A program made the position numbers and the translations under genes. A stretch of 64,000 nucleotides of DNA from Anaerolineae bacterium (lineage in GTDB: Bacteria > Chloroflexota > Anaerolineae > 4572-78 > J111), in NCBI GenBank assembly GCA_022071955.1, contig JAJVIM010000022.1, forward strand, positions 62,001 through 126,000. Direction: 5' to 3'. Shown here piece after piece: positions 32,430-40,621 of the stretch. A model generated the notes under the pieces. It was not told the DNA's origin, made no database searches, and saw only the letters and a list, made by a program, of their open reading frames with translations. Positions within the stretch are counted from its first letter, which is position 1; each line of letters starts with the position of its first letter.

Positions 32430-33344
32430 TTACCAGCGCTGCCAGGTGGCATCAGAGTGGCTATAAATATTGCGCCCGTTATCTTCCAAATGCTCAAAAG
32501 CAGACTGCACCGCCACCCGGCCCGGCCCGGTTAGCCGCAGCCAGAAATGGCGGTTGTTCCAGGTGGATACCCACGAACTCCACGAGCTTTTGGCGCTGCG
32601 GGGCTGTTCGATGTGCAGTTGCATTTGCACCGTTGGCGCTTTAAACAGCAGGGCGGTCGGTTTGACCAAAATTGATTGGCCCGGCGACAGCTCCCGCGTA
32701 AAAACATTGCCGCCGGCGTGCAACAGCAGCAACCCGGGCGTTTGGGGCGACGAAAATCGATCCATAAACATCCCCACCGGGTAATGTGTTTCGGTTTCGT
32801 CGCCATCTTTGGTGGTAAACCAGACGCCGGTATTAAACCAATTGTAGGTAATCTGGCCGGTGGCAACCAGAAAAACATGCTCACGCACGTCAACTACCTG
32901 TCCCGGTTGCAAGGGCAGTGCAATCATTTCACCCGGCAAATCGCGGGAAAAAGCAATATGGCCCGGCCCCTGGGCCACGGTCATAATGATGGGTAATCCG
33001 GCCATCAGCCGCTTCCAGGCCCCCTTCATTGACATGGCTGATACGCGCACCTGCGGGTCCATCCACAATAACACGTGGTGGCCAAAATATACGCTGTCTT
33101 CCGGAGCCAGCTCCATATCGGCCACGGGCACGTAGGCACCCTCAATCTGGCAGCAAGAATGGCCAAACTGCAACTTGGCCATATCTTTGCGGCCGGGCAG
33201 TTCTACCCATTCCGAGCGGGTAATATTTCGGCGCACGTCAATCGTTGCCCCGCAGGCCGGGCAACTCAGGCTGGTGCCATCGCTAACGGCGCCGCACCAG
33301 GCGCAGGTATTCTCCCGAATCGGCGCATTGTTGTTGGCTGGCAT
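32430..33344 (-). CDS. AIM24-family protein with zinc ribbon (second of tandem pair)
   Basis: A 304-residue cytosolic protein. Start ATG 33344 follows AAGGAGCCGG on the minus strand. An N-terminal zinc ribbon has Cys-Ala-Trp-Cys (about 14-17) and Cys-Pro-Ala-Cys (about 27-30). The rest is an AIM24/TRAP-like beta-roll with Gln-Phe-Gly-His-Ser, Gly-Gly-Asn-Val-Phe and a final Leu-Thr-Gly-Pro-Gly-Arg-Val-Ala-Val-Gln-Ser. AIM24 proteins have no proven biochemical role in bacteria; the yeast relative acts in mitochondrial membrane organisation. It lies ten bases after its paralog and is surely cotranscribed. Confidence 0.85.
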   Translation of the reverse strand: MPANNNAPIRENTCAWCGAVSDGTSLSCPACGATIDVRRNITRSEWVELPGRKDMAKLQFGHSCCQIEGAYVPVADMELAPEDSVYFGHHVLLWMDPQVRVSAMSMKGAWKRLMAGLPIIMTVAQGPGHIAFSRDLPGEMIALPLQPGQVVDVREHVFLVATGQITYNWFNTGVWFTTKDGDETETHYPVGMFMDRFSSPQTPGLLLLHAGGNVFTRELSPGQSILVKPTALLFKAPTVQMQLHIEQPRSAKSSWSSWVSTWNNRHFWLRLTGPGRVAVQSAFEHLEDNGRNIYSHSDATWQRW

Positions 33345-33354
33345 CTCCGGCTCC

Positions 33355-34323
33355 TTATTCTGTATTGTGATGCACATACATCGACTGAATGCCAACCCGG
33401 CCCGGCCCACTCATCTGGGCCAGATTCATGCTACTGCCGCCCACCCCAAACAGGCCACTGGTCAACTTAATGGATTGCACATTCATCGTCACCGAGGCGT
33501 CCTTGTACAAAAACGCCCCCGGCTCAATCAGAATTGTTTCGCCGGCGACCAGGGTTCGTTCAAAAACGTTGCCGTAGCCGTGCAGCAGCAGCAAACCCGG
33601 CGCACTGGTAGTGACAAAGCGGTCCATAAACATGCCCTGCCCGCCAAACAGAATGTTGCGCAACCCCTTGATTTGCACGTAGGTGAAATCAATGTGGTGC
33701 GAGGCCAGCAAAAACGCGTGCTCGCGCACATCCAGTTCCATACCGGGGTGCAGGGGCAACACAACCAGCTCGCCGGTGGCATCGCGAGAGAAAGCCACTC
33801 GCCCCGGCCCGTGGGCAATGCTGACAATAAACGGCATTCCGGCAAACAGCCGTTTGGCCCCGCCGGAGAGGGGCATCACGCTCATGGGCACGGAGTCATC
33901 TTTCCAGAGCAAAACGTGGTGCTCAAAAAAGACAGAGTCGCCTGGCCCCAACGTAATCTCGGCCACCGGCACAATTTCGCCTTCAACCTGGCAACTGCTG
34001 TTGCCAAACCGGATTTCGGTCATGTCCTTGAGCCGCGGCGCTTCACGCCAACCCGACTCACTGACCAGATTGCGGATGTCCAGCGGTGCGCCACAGGAGC
34101 GGCAGGTGTGAGCCGACTTTTCATTCTGGCTCTGGCACCATTGGCATTCCACCCGCTCGATCGGTTCCTGCGAATTGGGAGGGCTGTGGCCGCTGGCCAC
34201 CTTCACCCCGGCGGGCGTCGCCTGGGCCACACTGACCAGCGGTGTGCCGTCAACTGTGCAAAACTTTTGCTGTTCTTCATAAACTCGGTGGCACGCAGGG
34301 CATTGCTTCATCGGTGGCTTCAT
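33355..34323 (-). CDS. AIM24-family protein with two zinc ribbons (first of tandem pair)
   Basis: A 322-residue paralog of the following gene. It has two Cys-rich parts: Cys-Pro-Ala-Cys with a later lone Cys near the start, then Cys-Gln-Trp-Cys and Cys-Arg-Ser-Cys at about 60-80. The AIM24 body follows with Arg-Phe-Gly-Asn-Ser-Ser-Cys-Gln-Val-Glu-Gly-Glu, Gly-Tyr-Gly-Asn-Val-Phe-Glu and the closing Met-Ser-Gly-Pro-Gly-Arg-Val-Gly-Ile-Gln-Ser. The extra N-terminal ribbon is the main difference from the second copy. GGAAAAGG precedes ATG 34323. Role unknown. Confidence 0.85.
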   Translation of the reverse strand: MKPPMKQCPACHRVYEEQQKFCTVDGTPLVSVAQATPAGVKVASGHSPPNSQEPIERVECQWCQSQNEKSAHTCRSCGAPLDIRNLVSESGWREAPRLKDMTEIRFGNSSCQVEGEIVPVAEITLGPGDSVFFEHHVLLWKDDSVPMSVMPLSGGAKRLFAGMPFIVSIAHGPGRVAFSRDATGELVVLPLHPGMELDVREHAFLLASHHIDFTYVQIKGLRNILFGGQGMFMDRFVTTSAPGLLLLHGYGNVFERTLVAGETILIEPGAFLYKDASVTMNVQSIKLTSGLFGVGGSSMNLAQMSGPGRVGIQSMYVHHNTE

Positions 34324-34524
34324 CCTTTTCCGGGCTAATCACACTGGCGGATTAAATGAATGGCTCCATCGTAGCACACTCAAGCCGACCTGTCCTTAAC
34401 CGGAACTTATGGCCACCTTATGGCCAGCTAAAATTGTGGCTCTCTGAGAATTCGCGGGGGCAAATTAGCCATATTTCATCCCATCAATTTGAAATCCCAA
34501 TACATCAAAAGGAGTAAAAATTAA

Positions 34525-34552
34525 CAGGTCACGCTTTTTGTCACGTGACCTG
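34525..34552 (-). terminator. Probable terminator of the glcDEF operon
   Basis: CAGGTCACG and CGTGACCTG pair over nine bases. On the minus strand the stem is followed by TTAATTTTTA. It lies 58 bases after the glcF stop. Confidence 0.6.
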
Positions 34553-34609
34553 CTTGTAAAACGGATTTATTGGGTTTTTCAGGCCGATACCGGCGCAAGC
34601 TGGCGCAGC

Positions 34610-35881
34610 TCAGTGATCGCCGTTTTCAGTAGCGTAAGCCTGGGCCAGCAGTTCAACCGTGTGATAAATGGGCAGAGGCCGACCCAGTTCGGCCAGGTGA
34701 GTGCTGATCTGGGTGAGGCAGCCAATATTGCCCGATACCACAGCTTCGGCGCCGGTGGACAGTATCCGCTCGGCCTTTATCTGCCCAAATTGACGGGCCA
34801 ATTCCGGCTGCTCCAGGTTGTACGTGCCCGCCGAGCCGCAGCACATGCCGCCATCTTTCAGTTCCAGCAGCAGCAGATTGGGAACACTCAGCAGCAGCCG
34901 GCGTGGGGCCAGCCCAACGCCCTGGGCGTGAACCAGGTGGCAGGCATCGTGATAAACTACTTTACGGGCCGGCTGGGGGCCCTGCGGCCGCAGCAACCCA
35001 AGTTCATCCAGAAAAACGCTGATGTCTTTGACCTTGTGGGCAAATTGCTCGGCCCGGGCCTCGTCCGGTTGCCCCTTGAACAGCAGGCCGTACTCGTGCA
35101 TTCCGGAACCGCAGCCGGCGGCGTTGGTAATGATCGCATCGACATCATCCGGGAAGGTTTGCAAATTGTGCCGGGCCAATTTGACGGCCGGCCCATCTTC
35201 GCCGATGTGCATTAAAATGGAGCCGCAGCAGCCCTGCCCGGCCGGGATAACCGTTTCGACGCCGTTGGCCGCCAGCACTTCCAGCGTGGCCCAGTTGATA
35301 CCGGGAGCCAGCACCGTTTGCACGCAGCCGGACAGCAACGCCACCCGCGCCCGGCGCGGCCCCCGGGCCGGATAGAACTCCGGCAGCGGTCGGGCCGGCG
35401 GTAGCGAGGCGGGCATCAGTTCCAACATAGCCGACATCTTCTCCGGCAAAACTTTTTGCACCAGCTTGCCCACCCGGCCGGTGCGCATGGCCAGTCGGAA
35501 GCGGTCGGGGTAGGGCAGCGTGTTGGTAATCATTATCCGGGCCGCCCGGTCAACCGGCGACCGCTTGCGCTGGGTTTCGGTTAGGGCGCGATAGCTGGCC
35601 AGCAGATTGCCGTATTCCACGCCGGATGGGCAGGCCGGCATACAGGCCATACAGCCCAAACAGCGGTCAATGTAGGGTTGGGCCTCGGCCGCGGGAATAT
35701 GTTCTTCCAGCACTTCTTTCATCAAATAAATTCGGCCCCGCGGCGAATCCATTTCTTCGGCCAGCACTTTGTACGTGGGGCAGGCCGACAGGCAAAAGCC
35801 GCAATGGACACACTGCTGCACAGCGCCGGCCATTGCCGCGCCGCGCGGGCCATACCGGGTTTCATCGATGTTGTGCTGCAT
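34610..35881 (-). CDS. glcF: Glycolate oxidase iron-sulfur subunit
   Basis: A 423-residue protein with two N-terminal [4Fe-4S] motifs, Cys-Val-His-Cys-Gly-Phe-Cys-Leu-Ser-Ala-Cys-Pro (about 24-35) and Cys-Leu-Gly-Cys-Met-Ala-Cys-Met-Pro-Ala-Cys-Pro (about 74-85). Two CCG domains follow, with Gly-Cys-Cys-Gly and Met-Cys-Cys-Gly. It takes electrons from the flavin subunits and passes them to the membrane quinone pool. It follows glcE by two bases on the minus strand. D-lactate dehydrogenase complexes share this architecture, so lactate or another 2-hydroxy acid cannot be excluded. Confidence 0.92.
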   Translation of the reverse strand: MQHNIDETRYGPRGAAMAGAVQQCVHCGFCLSACPTYKVLAEEMDSPRGRIYLMKEVLEEHIPAAEAQPYIDRCLGCMACMPACPSGVEYGNLLASYRALTETQRKRSPVDRAARIMITNTLPYPDRFRLAMRTGRVGKLVQKVLPEKMSAMLELMPASLPPARPLPEFYPARGPRRARVALLSGCVQTVLAPGINWATLEVLAANGVETVIPAGQGCCGSILMHIGEDGPAVKLARHNLQTFPDDVDAIITNAAGCGSGMHEYGLLFKGQPDEARAEQFAHKVKDISVFLDELGLLRPQGPQPARKVVYHDACHLVHAQGVGLAPRRLLLSVPNLLLLELKDGGMCCGSAGTYNLEQPELARQFGQIKAERILSTGAEAVVSGNIGCLTQISTHLAELGRPLPIYHTVELLAQAYATENGDH

Positions 35882-35883
35882 GG

Positions 35884-36990
35884 TTACGCCTCCAAAAATT
35901 TGCCGTGGGGGTCCAAAGCCTGTTTTACGCGCTGCGCCAGCGGCAGCCCGTGACGCGCGCCGATGAGTGGCTGCTCGGCCGAACCGCGCAGCACCAACCC
36001 GGCCAATCCCATTTCTGCCAACTGCTGATGCAGGCGCGGCACATTGGTCACGGTGACCCAGGCCACGTTGCCGGCGGCGCTGTAATGACGCGCACCCAGC
36101 TCGGGCAAGCCATCCAGCGCCGGGAGTTGTTTTGGAGCAACGGGAATTTTAACCAGCGCCTGCCCGGGTTTGGCCCAGTTGACCGCGTTGATCCCGGCCC
36201 ACAGGGCCGCATCGGCCTGCCCTTCGGCCAGCGATGCCTCCAGAACCGCCATTTCCGCGGCCAAAAAATCTCGCAGGCGAGCCACGCGGCCGGACAGCGC
36301 CTCCGGCGGGCCGCCGAGCCGCAGCAGTAATTGGACCTGCCCGTTGTCACGCGGCCGCAGATCAAGCGCGTCCAGTTCGTAGGGTTTGTTGGCCAGTTTA
36401 AAGGTGGCTTGCAGGGCGGTTTCCAGCCGGGCGCAGGTAATTTGCAGGGTGACATACGCTCGCGGTCGCGGAAAAACCTTAAATGTAATCTCGGTGAGCA
36501 GACCGTAGCGCCCCAGAGAGCCGACCATAAATTTGGGCAGATCAAAGCCGGCAGCGTTTTTTACCACTTTGCCGCCGCCGCGCACCAACTGCCCCTGCCC
36601 ATCGACAAAACGCACCCCCAGAATAAAATCCCGCACACCGCCGTACCGAAAGCGGCCGGAGCCGGCGGTATTGGCCGCCACTGTGCCGCCCAGCGTCGCG
36701 CCCCGATCAACCAGCAGCGGGTCAAAGGGCAGATATTGGCCGTGTTTGGCCAGTTCGGCGGCAACTTCTGCCACGGGGGTGGCGGCCAGCGCGGTAAAGG
36801 TGAACTCATCCGGCTCATATTCAAGCAGGCCGGTGAGCCGGCTCATATCCAGCGGCGTGGCCTCCGGGTGGAGGGTCGATAACGCCGGTTTGCTGCGCCC
36901 GGCAAACGGCTGCAACCGGCTGTGAGTCTGCACAATCTCCTGCACATCTTGCGGGCTTTGCGGTTGTAACGTCATTGTGACACCTGCCAA
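35884..36990 (-). CDS. glcE: Glycolate oxidase subunit, FAD-binding
   Basis: A 368-residue flavoprotein of the PCMH (VAO) type without the full catalytic C-domain, as usual for GlcE. Visible are Phe-Ala-Gly-Arg-Ser-Lys-Pro-Ala (about 29-36), Pro-Phe-Asp-Pro-Leu-Leu and Ala-Thr-Leu-Gly-Gly-Thr-Val-Ala-Ala-Asn-Thr-Ala-Gly (FAD diphosphate region, about 88-100), and Gly-Gly-Lys-Val-Val-Lys-Asn-Ala-Ala-Gly-Phe-Asp-Leu. It is the middle gene of glcDEF. The 141-base repeat-filled gap before it may hold a separate start signal. Confidence 0.9.
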   Translation of the reverse strand: MAGVTMTLQPQSPQDVQEIVQTHSRLQPFAGRSKPALSTLHPEATPLDMSRLTGLLEYEPDEFTFTALAATPVAEVAAELAKHGQYLPFDPLLVDRGATLGGTVAANTAGSGRFRYGGVRDFILGVRFVDGQGQLVRGGGKVVKNAAGFDLPKFMVGSLGRYGLLTEITFKVFPRPRAYVTLQITCARLETALQATFKLANKPYELDALDLRPRDNGQVQLLLRLGGPPEALSGRVARLRDFLAAEMAVLEASLAEGQADAALWAGINAVNWAKPGQALVKIPVAPKQLPALDGLPELGARHYSAAGNVAWVTVTNVPRLHQQLAEMGLAGLVLRGSAEQPLIGARHGLPLAQRVKQALDPHGKFLEA

Positions 36991-36992
36991 AC

Positions 36993-37126
36993 AATTACGA
37001 ATTATGAATTACGAATTACGAATTACGAATTATGAATTGTGAATTGTGAACGGCCAACTGTTTACCAATGAAAATTGGTCATTGATAATTGATAATTGGT
37101 CATTCATAATTGGTCATTCATAATTG
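36993..37126. repeat. AT-rich simple repeat within the glc operon
   Basis: Nine-base units of the form GAATTACGA/GAATTATGA are repeated about six times, then TTGGTCATT-GATAATTG and TTGGTCATTCATAATTG units. The second block is partly complementary to the first, so a long imperfect hairpin is possible. Confidence 0.8.
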
Positions 37127-37131
37127 ACATT

Positions 37132-38586
37132 TTATTCTCTGGAAATGATGCCCTGCTGTTCCAGCGGGTGCATACCGTGCATTTTCAGCGCGGGGGCTTC
37201 GCCGCCGGGCAGCTTTTTGCCGCGATTGGCAATCTCTTTGGGGTCAATCTGGCGGCGAATGGCGTTCATCGTTTCCAAATCAACCGGGCTGAACAGCACC
37301 GGCATGTATTCGCGTTTTTCCATGCCCACGCCGTGCTCACCGGTAATCGAGCCGCCCAGTTCGATGCACATTTTGAGGATTTTGCCGGCCAGTTCTTCGG
37401 CGCGATCCAGCGCGCCCGGCTGGCGGCCATCATACAGAATGAGCGGGTGCAGATTGCCGTCGCCGGCGTGGAACACGTTGGCTACATCCAGTCCGTACTC
37501 CTGGCTGAGCCGGTCAATGTGGGCCAGCACCTGCCCCAGCCGGCTGCGCGGCACCACCCCATCCTGCACCACGTAATCCGGGCTGAGCCGCCCCACCGAC
37601 GAAAACGCCCCTTTGCGCCCTTTCCAGATTTTGATGCGCTCGGCTTCGTTTTGGGCCACTCGCACCTCGTAGGCGCCGGAGTTATTGATGAGGTCCATCA
37701 ACTCCTCAAACTCAAGGTCAACCTGTTCGGTTTCGCCTTCCAGTTCAACAATGAGCACCGCCGCCGCGCCGGCCGGATAACCGGCGTTTACGGCGGTTTC
37801 GGCGGCTTTGATGGCCAGCCTGTCCATAATTTCCATCGCCCCCGGCAGCAAGCCAGAAGCCACAACCGTGGCCACGGCGTTGCCGGCCATTTCCAGGCTG
37901 TGGTAGGCGGCCAGCACGGTGCGGTAGCGCTCCGGTTTGGGCAGCAGCCGGACGGTGATTTCCAGCGCCACGCCAAACAGCCCTTCTGAGCCAACAAATA
38001 GCCCGATGAGATCCGGCCCAACGCCAACGCCTTCCACACTGTCGCTGCCAAACTCAACCACCTCACCATCGGCCAAAACGGCTTTTATTTTTAAAATATG
38101 GTTGCTGGTCATGCCGTATTTCAGGCAGTGCGCGCCGCCGGAGTTGAAGGCGACGTTGCCGCCGATGGTACAAACCGGCTGGCTGGAGGGATCGGGGGCG
38201 TAATAGAGGCCAAAAGGTTCGGCGGCGTGGGTAATGTGCAGGTTGACCACCCCCGGTTGCACCACCGCCAGGCGCTGTTCGGGGTCTACCTTGAGGATGC
38301 GGTTGAGCCGATTGAGGGCGATAACCAGCCCATCCTCGATGGGCAGCGAGCCGCCGGACAGGCTGGTGCCGCTGCCACGGGCCACAAACGGCACGCCAGC
38401 CTGGTAACACAGCCGCACCGTATCAATGACCTCTTGCGCGGTTTCCGGCAACACTACTGCCGCCGGTTTGCGCCGAAAGGCCGTCAGCGCGTCGGACTCG
38501 TAGGGCAGCAGTTGCACCGTTTTGGTCAGCAGCCGCTCGGCGGGATAAATCCGGCTCAACGCCTGAAAAAATGCCGCAGTCTCCAT
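37132..38586 (-). CDS. glcD: Glycolate oxidase catalytic flavin subunit
   Basis: A 484-residue FAD enzyme starting at ATG 38586 with AAAGGAGGGA upstream; a longer frame is unsupported. The FAD-binding PCMH domain has Val-Ala-Arg-Gly-Ser-Gly-Thr-Ser-Leu-Ser-Gly-Gly (about 67-78) and Gly-Gly-Asn-Val-Ala-Phe-Asn-Ser-Gly-Gly. The FAD-oxidase C-terminal domain has Val-Phe-His-Ala-Gly-Asp-Gly-Asn-Leu-His-Pro (about 390) and Ser-Ile-Thr-Gly-Glu-His-Gly-Val-Gly. It oxidises glycolate to glyoxylate, in complex with GlcE and GlcF. It is the first gene of the set; its leader resembles that of the AOR ferredoxin gene. Confidence 0.92.
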   Translation of the reverse strand: METAAFFQALSRIYPAERLLTKTVQLLPYESDALTAFRRKPAAVVLPETAQEVIDTVRLCYQAGVPFVARGSGTSLSGGSLPIEDGLVIALNRLNRILKVDPEQRLAVVQPGVVNLHITHAAEPFGLYYAPDPSSQPVCTIGGNVAFNSGGAHCLKYGMTSNHILKIKAVLADGEVVEFGSDSVEGVGVGPDLIGLFVGSEGLFGVALEITVRLLPKPERYRTVLAAYHSLEMAGNAVATVVASGLLPGAMEIMDRLAIKAAETAVNAGYPAGAAAVLIVELEGETEQVDLEFEELMDLINNSGAYEVRVAQNEAERIKIWKGRKGAFSSVGRLSPDYVVQDGVVPRSRLGQVLAHIDRLSQEYGLDVANVFHAGDGNLHPLILYDGRQPGALDRAEELAGKILKMCIELGGSITGEHGVGMEKREYMPVLFSPVDLETMNAIRRQIDPKEIANRGKKLPGGEAPALKMHGMHPLEQQGIISRE

Positions 38587-38594
38587 TGACGTCC

Positions 38595-38737
38595 CTCCTT
38601 TGAAAATAGCGCCGCAGGCCGGGGGGCTTGCCTGTGCCCGTTTTTTGGGTAGGGGGGTAGTTCTCCCCAACCACAATTTTCACCTGTGCCAGGTACGGGC
38701 ATTCTCGGTGTCGAACCCCCGATTCTGTCGGACTCCC
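38595..38737 (-). repeat. glcD leader sharing blocks with the AOR-operon leader
   Basis: On the minus strand GGGAGTCCGACAGAATCGGG and GGTTCGACACC (38707-38737) recur at 45681-45709 with one or two changes. CTATTTTCAAAGGAG (38595-38609) recurs exactly at 45549 and 45773 and before the M32 gene. It contains the ribosome-binding site of glcD. Confidence 0.75.
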
Positions 38738-38806
38738 TTGAACTACAATGCTGAATGACGAATGACGAATTGTTAAACACCTGCCATTCGCCACCCGCCA
38801 TTCGTT

Positions 38807-39196
38807 TTACAACAGCGGCGTCTGCCGCTTCACCAACTGAATCGCAATGCCCCACGGGTCACGAACAAAGGCCAGTTTGTCGCCGGTGGGGGTGGTGGCG
38901 ACCTCGCCAAAAGCCGTCGCCCCGGCGGCGATGAGCCGCTCGCGCTCGGCCTCCATATCGTCCACGGTGAAGGCAATGTGAAAAGTTACCGGGTGCATAT
39001 CGCCATAATTGACGTGCTGGCCCAGCGGATTGTTAAACACTTCAATGACCGTCTCGCCGTTGTCATCGGCCAAAAAAGTTTCGTAAGGGGATTCGGTGCG
39101 AGCGCGGGCAATGCGCAACCCCAGATTGGCCACGTACCATTGGGCCAGGGCGCGCGGGTCGGCAACGTTTACGGCAAAATGCTCAATTTTCATCAC
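38807..39196 (-). CDS. VOC-family (glyoxalase-like) protein
   Basis: A 129-residue protein of two beta-alpha-beta-beta-beta units. It begins Met-Lys-Ile-Glu-His-Phe-Ala-Val-Asn-Val-Ala-Asp-Pro (metal His about 6) and ends Val-Arg-Asp-Pro-Trp-Gly-Ile-Ala-Ile-Gln-Leu-Val. The usual final metal Glu is Gln here, which is unusual and may change or abolish metal binding; a central His (Thr-Phe-His-Ile-Ala-Phe) and Glu (Val-Ile-Glu-Val-Phe) are present. Two Met codons stand at the start, after GAGAGGA. It may process an alpha-keto aldehyde or act as a dioxygenase or binding protein. Same strand as glcD, 220 bases apart. Confidence 0.82.
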   Translation of the reverse strand: MMKIEHFAVNVADPRALAQWYVANLGLRIARARTESPYETFLADDNGETVIEVFNNPLGQHVNYGDMHPVTFHIAFTVDDMEAERERLIAAGATAFGEVATTPTGDKLAFVRDPWGIAIQLVKRQTPLL

Positions 39197-39376
39197 ATAA
39201 TCCTCTCTTTGGGGTGGGTTTTAGATGGGGTAGTACGAGTATAGCATGCCACTGCTTTACAATCAATGCTTTGGCCCGGAAATCGGCGCTCCCCGTTTTT
39301 TCATTTGGCCCAAAATTCTTGATTGCCACAAAATGGTGTAGAATATTCCCGGTATTTTTTGTTTTAGGAGCAACGG

Positions 39377-39625
39377 ATGCGGCTGCCCGAACCGGAACAT
39401 CCGGCCTGGCTACAAGTTATTTCCGGCGAAACCATTCACCCGTATGAGTCGCTGGCCACCAAAATTATTCTGGGCCGGCTGAATTTGAAATTTCGCCAGG
39501 ATTCATCCCCGGAAGCTACCCGCCAATACATTCAGGAATTGCGCGGGTATTTTGCTATGAATTTACGCTTGCCCAAAGTTCAGGCCGATCTGGCCCGGAT
39601 TTTTGACGAAGGAGCTGCCCAATGA
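39377..39625 (+). CDS. Small unknown protein coupled to the next gene
   Basis: An 82-residue soluble, mostly helical protein (about 20-80) with AGGAG nine bases before its ATG. It starts Met-Arg-Leu-Pro-Glu-Pro-Glu-His-Pro-Ala-Trp and contains Tyr-Ile-Gln-Glu-Leu-Arg-Gly-Tyr-Phe. It overlaps the following gene by ATGA. A TAGAAT at 39339-39344 could be its -10, but no matching -35 is placed well. The family is not recognised; linkage to the sensory genes downstream suggests an accessory role in signalling. Confidence 0.75.
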   Translation: MRLPEPEHPAWLQVISGETIHPYESLATKIILGRLNLKFRQDSSPEATRQYIQELRGYFAMNLRLPKVQADLARIFDEGAAQ

Positions 39626-40614
39626 CCGAGGTGATACATCGGGTGGATCAGGTTACGGCCCTGATTCATCAGGGTAAAAGTTTGCTGCTGGCCGGCGATG
39701 AAACCGTACTGAGCCAACTGCCGCCGGGCAACTGGATTGGCGGCACCATTCCTTATTTTGTGGGACAGGCCGGTGGCGTGTTCACCAGAGAACAGATTTA
39801 TGTCACCCAACTGCCGGATTTTGCCGTAAACGCTACCGTAAAAAGCTACGATGAAAGCGGTATCCGCCAGATATACCAGGATGCGCCGGCCAACGGCTTT
39901 AGCGTTATCATCATCCCGGCCCACAGCGGCATCCATTTTTCATTTGCCCTTAACTGCCACAACTACCCCGGCTTTGCCACCCGCCCACTGATTGGCTGGG
40001 TGTCCGGTATTTCGCTGGATGAACTGGAACCGGTTTCGGCCAAGGTTTTTGATGGCGTGGCCGCGGCCAGCTACCCCAACCGGGCCGTGGTTTTTCACGT
40101 TGAACTGCCGCCGCACAAAATCGCCGATGTCCAGATTGTCAACTTTTTCCAGCCCGGCGATGGTGACACCCTCACCTTTACCCGCGACGGCTTTAGCGCC
40201 AAAACGGTGCTGGTTAACGGCCAGCCGGCCATTTTTGTGGATTACCTGGCCCGCAATCAGATCGACACCAAACTGCCGCTGGTGGCCGATATGTACGGAG
40301 CCATGATCAATACCAGCTTTAAAGCCATCAACATTGCCGAACAGCGCGTTGATTTTTACGCGCCGGTGTTTGCCGGCGTTGAATATAAAATTGCCCGGCC
40401 GGTGGATAACTACCTGAAAAACTTTGAAACCCTGCTGCCCCAAAACGTGAGCAGCCGCATCTTTTTTGCCTGCAACTGTGTGTTAAATTACGTGTACGCC
40501 GAATTACAGGGCAAAAAAATGGCCGGCATCACCGGGCCAATGACCTTTGGTGAAATTGCCTACCAGCTTTTAAACCAGACAATGGCTTACGTGACCATTG
40601 AAAACCTAAAGTAG
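39622..40614 (+). CDS. Unknown protein of a signal-transduction locus (DUF6976-like)
   Basis: A 330-residue cytosolic protein. The start Leu-Leu-Leu-Ala-Gly-Asp-Glu and Leu-Pro-Pro-Gly-Asn-Trp-Ile-Gly-Gly-Thr-Ile-Pro-Tyr-Phe (about 35-48) resembles what I remember as DUF6976; I cannot confirm this. Later parts have Phe-Ala-Cys-Asn-Cys-Val-Leu-Asn-Tyr and a final Gly-Pro-Met-Thr-Phe-Gly-Glu-Ile-Ala-Tyr, reminiscent of FIST-type sensory proteins (Phe-x-Cys-x-x-Arg, Gly-Phe-x-x-x-Gly-Glu-Ile). Inference: a small-molecule sensor feeding the kinase seven bases downstream. Confidence 0.75.
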   Translation: MTEVIHRVDQVTALIHQGKSLLLAGDETVLSQLPPGNWIGGTIPYFVGQAGGVFTREQIYVTQLPDFAVNATVKSYDESGIRQIYQDAPANGFSVIIIPAHSGIHFSFALNCHNYPGFATRPLIGWVSGISLDELEPVSAKVFDGVAAASYPNRAVVFHVELPPHKIADVQIVNFFQPGDGDTLTFTRDGFSAKTVLVNGQPAIFVDYLARNQIDTKLPLVADMYGAMINTSFKAINIAEQRVDFYAPVFAGVEYKIARPVDNYLKNFETLLPQNVSSRIFFACNCVLNYVYAELQGKKMAGITGPMTFGEIAYQLLNQTMAYVTIENLK

Positions 40615-40621
40615 ACCCACT

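Noticed and set aside
33175..34338. 387-codon frame opposite the AIM24 genes
   Set aside because: Product is His/Gln/Arg-rich and crosses the gap of two convincing genes on the other strand.
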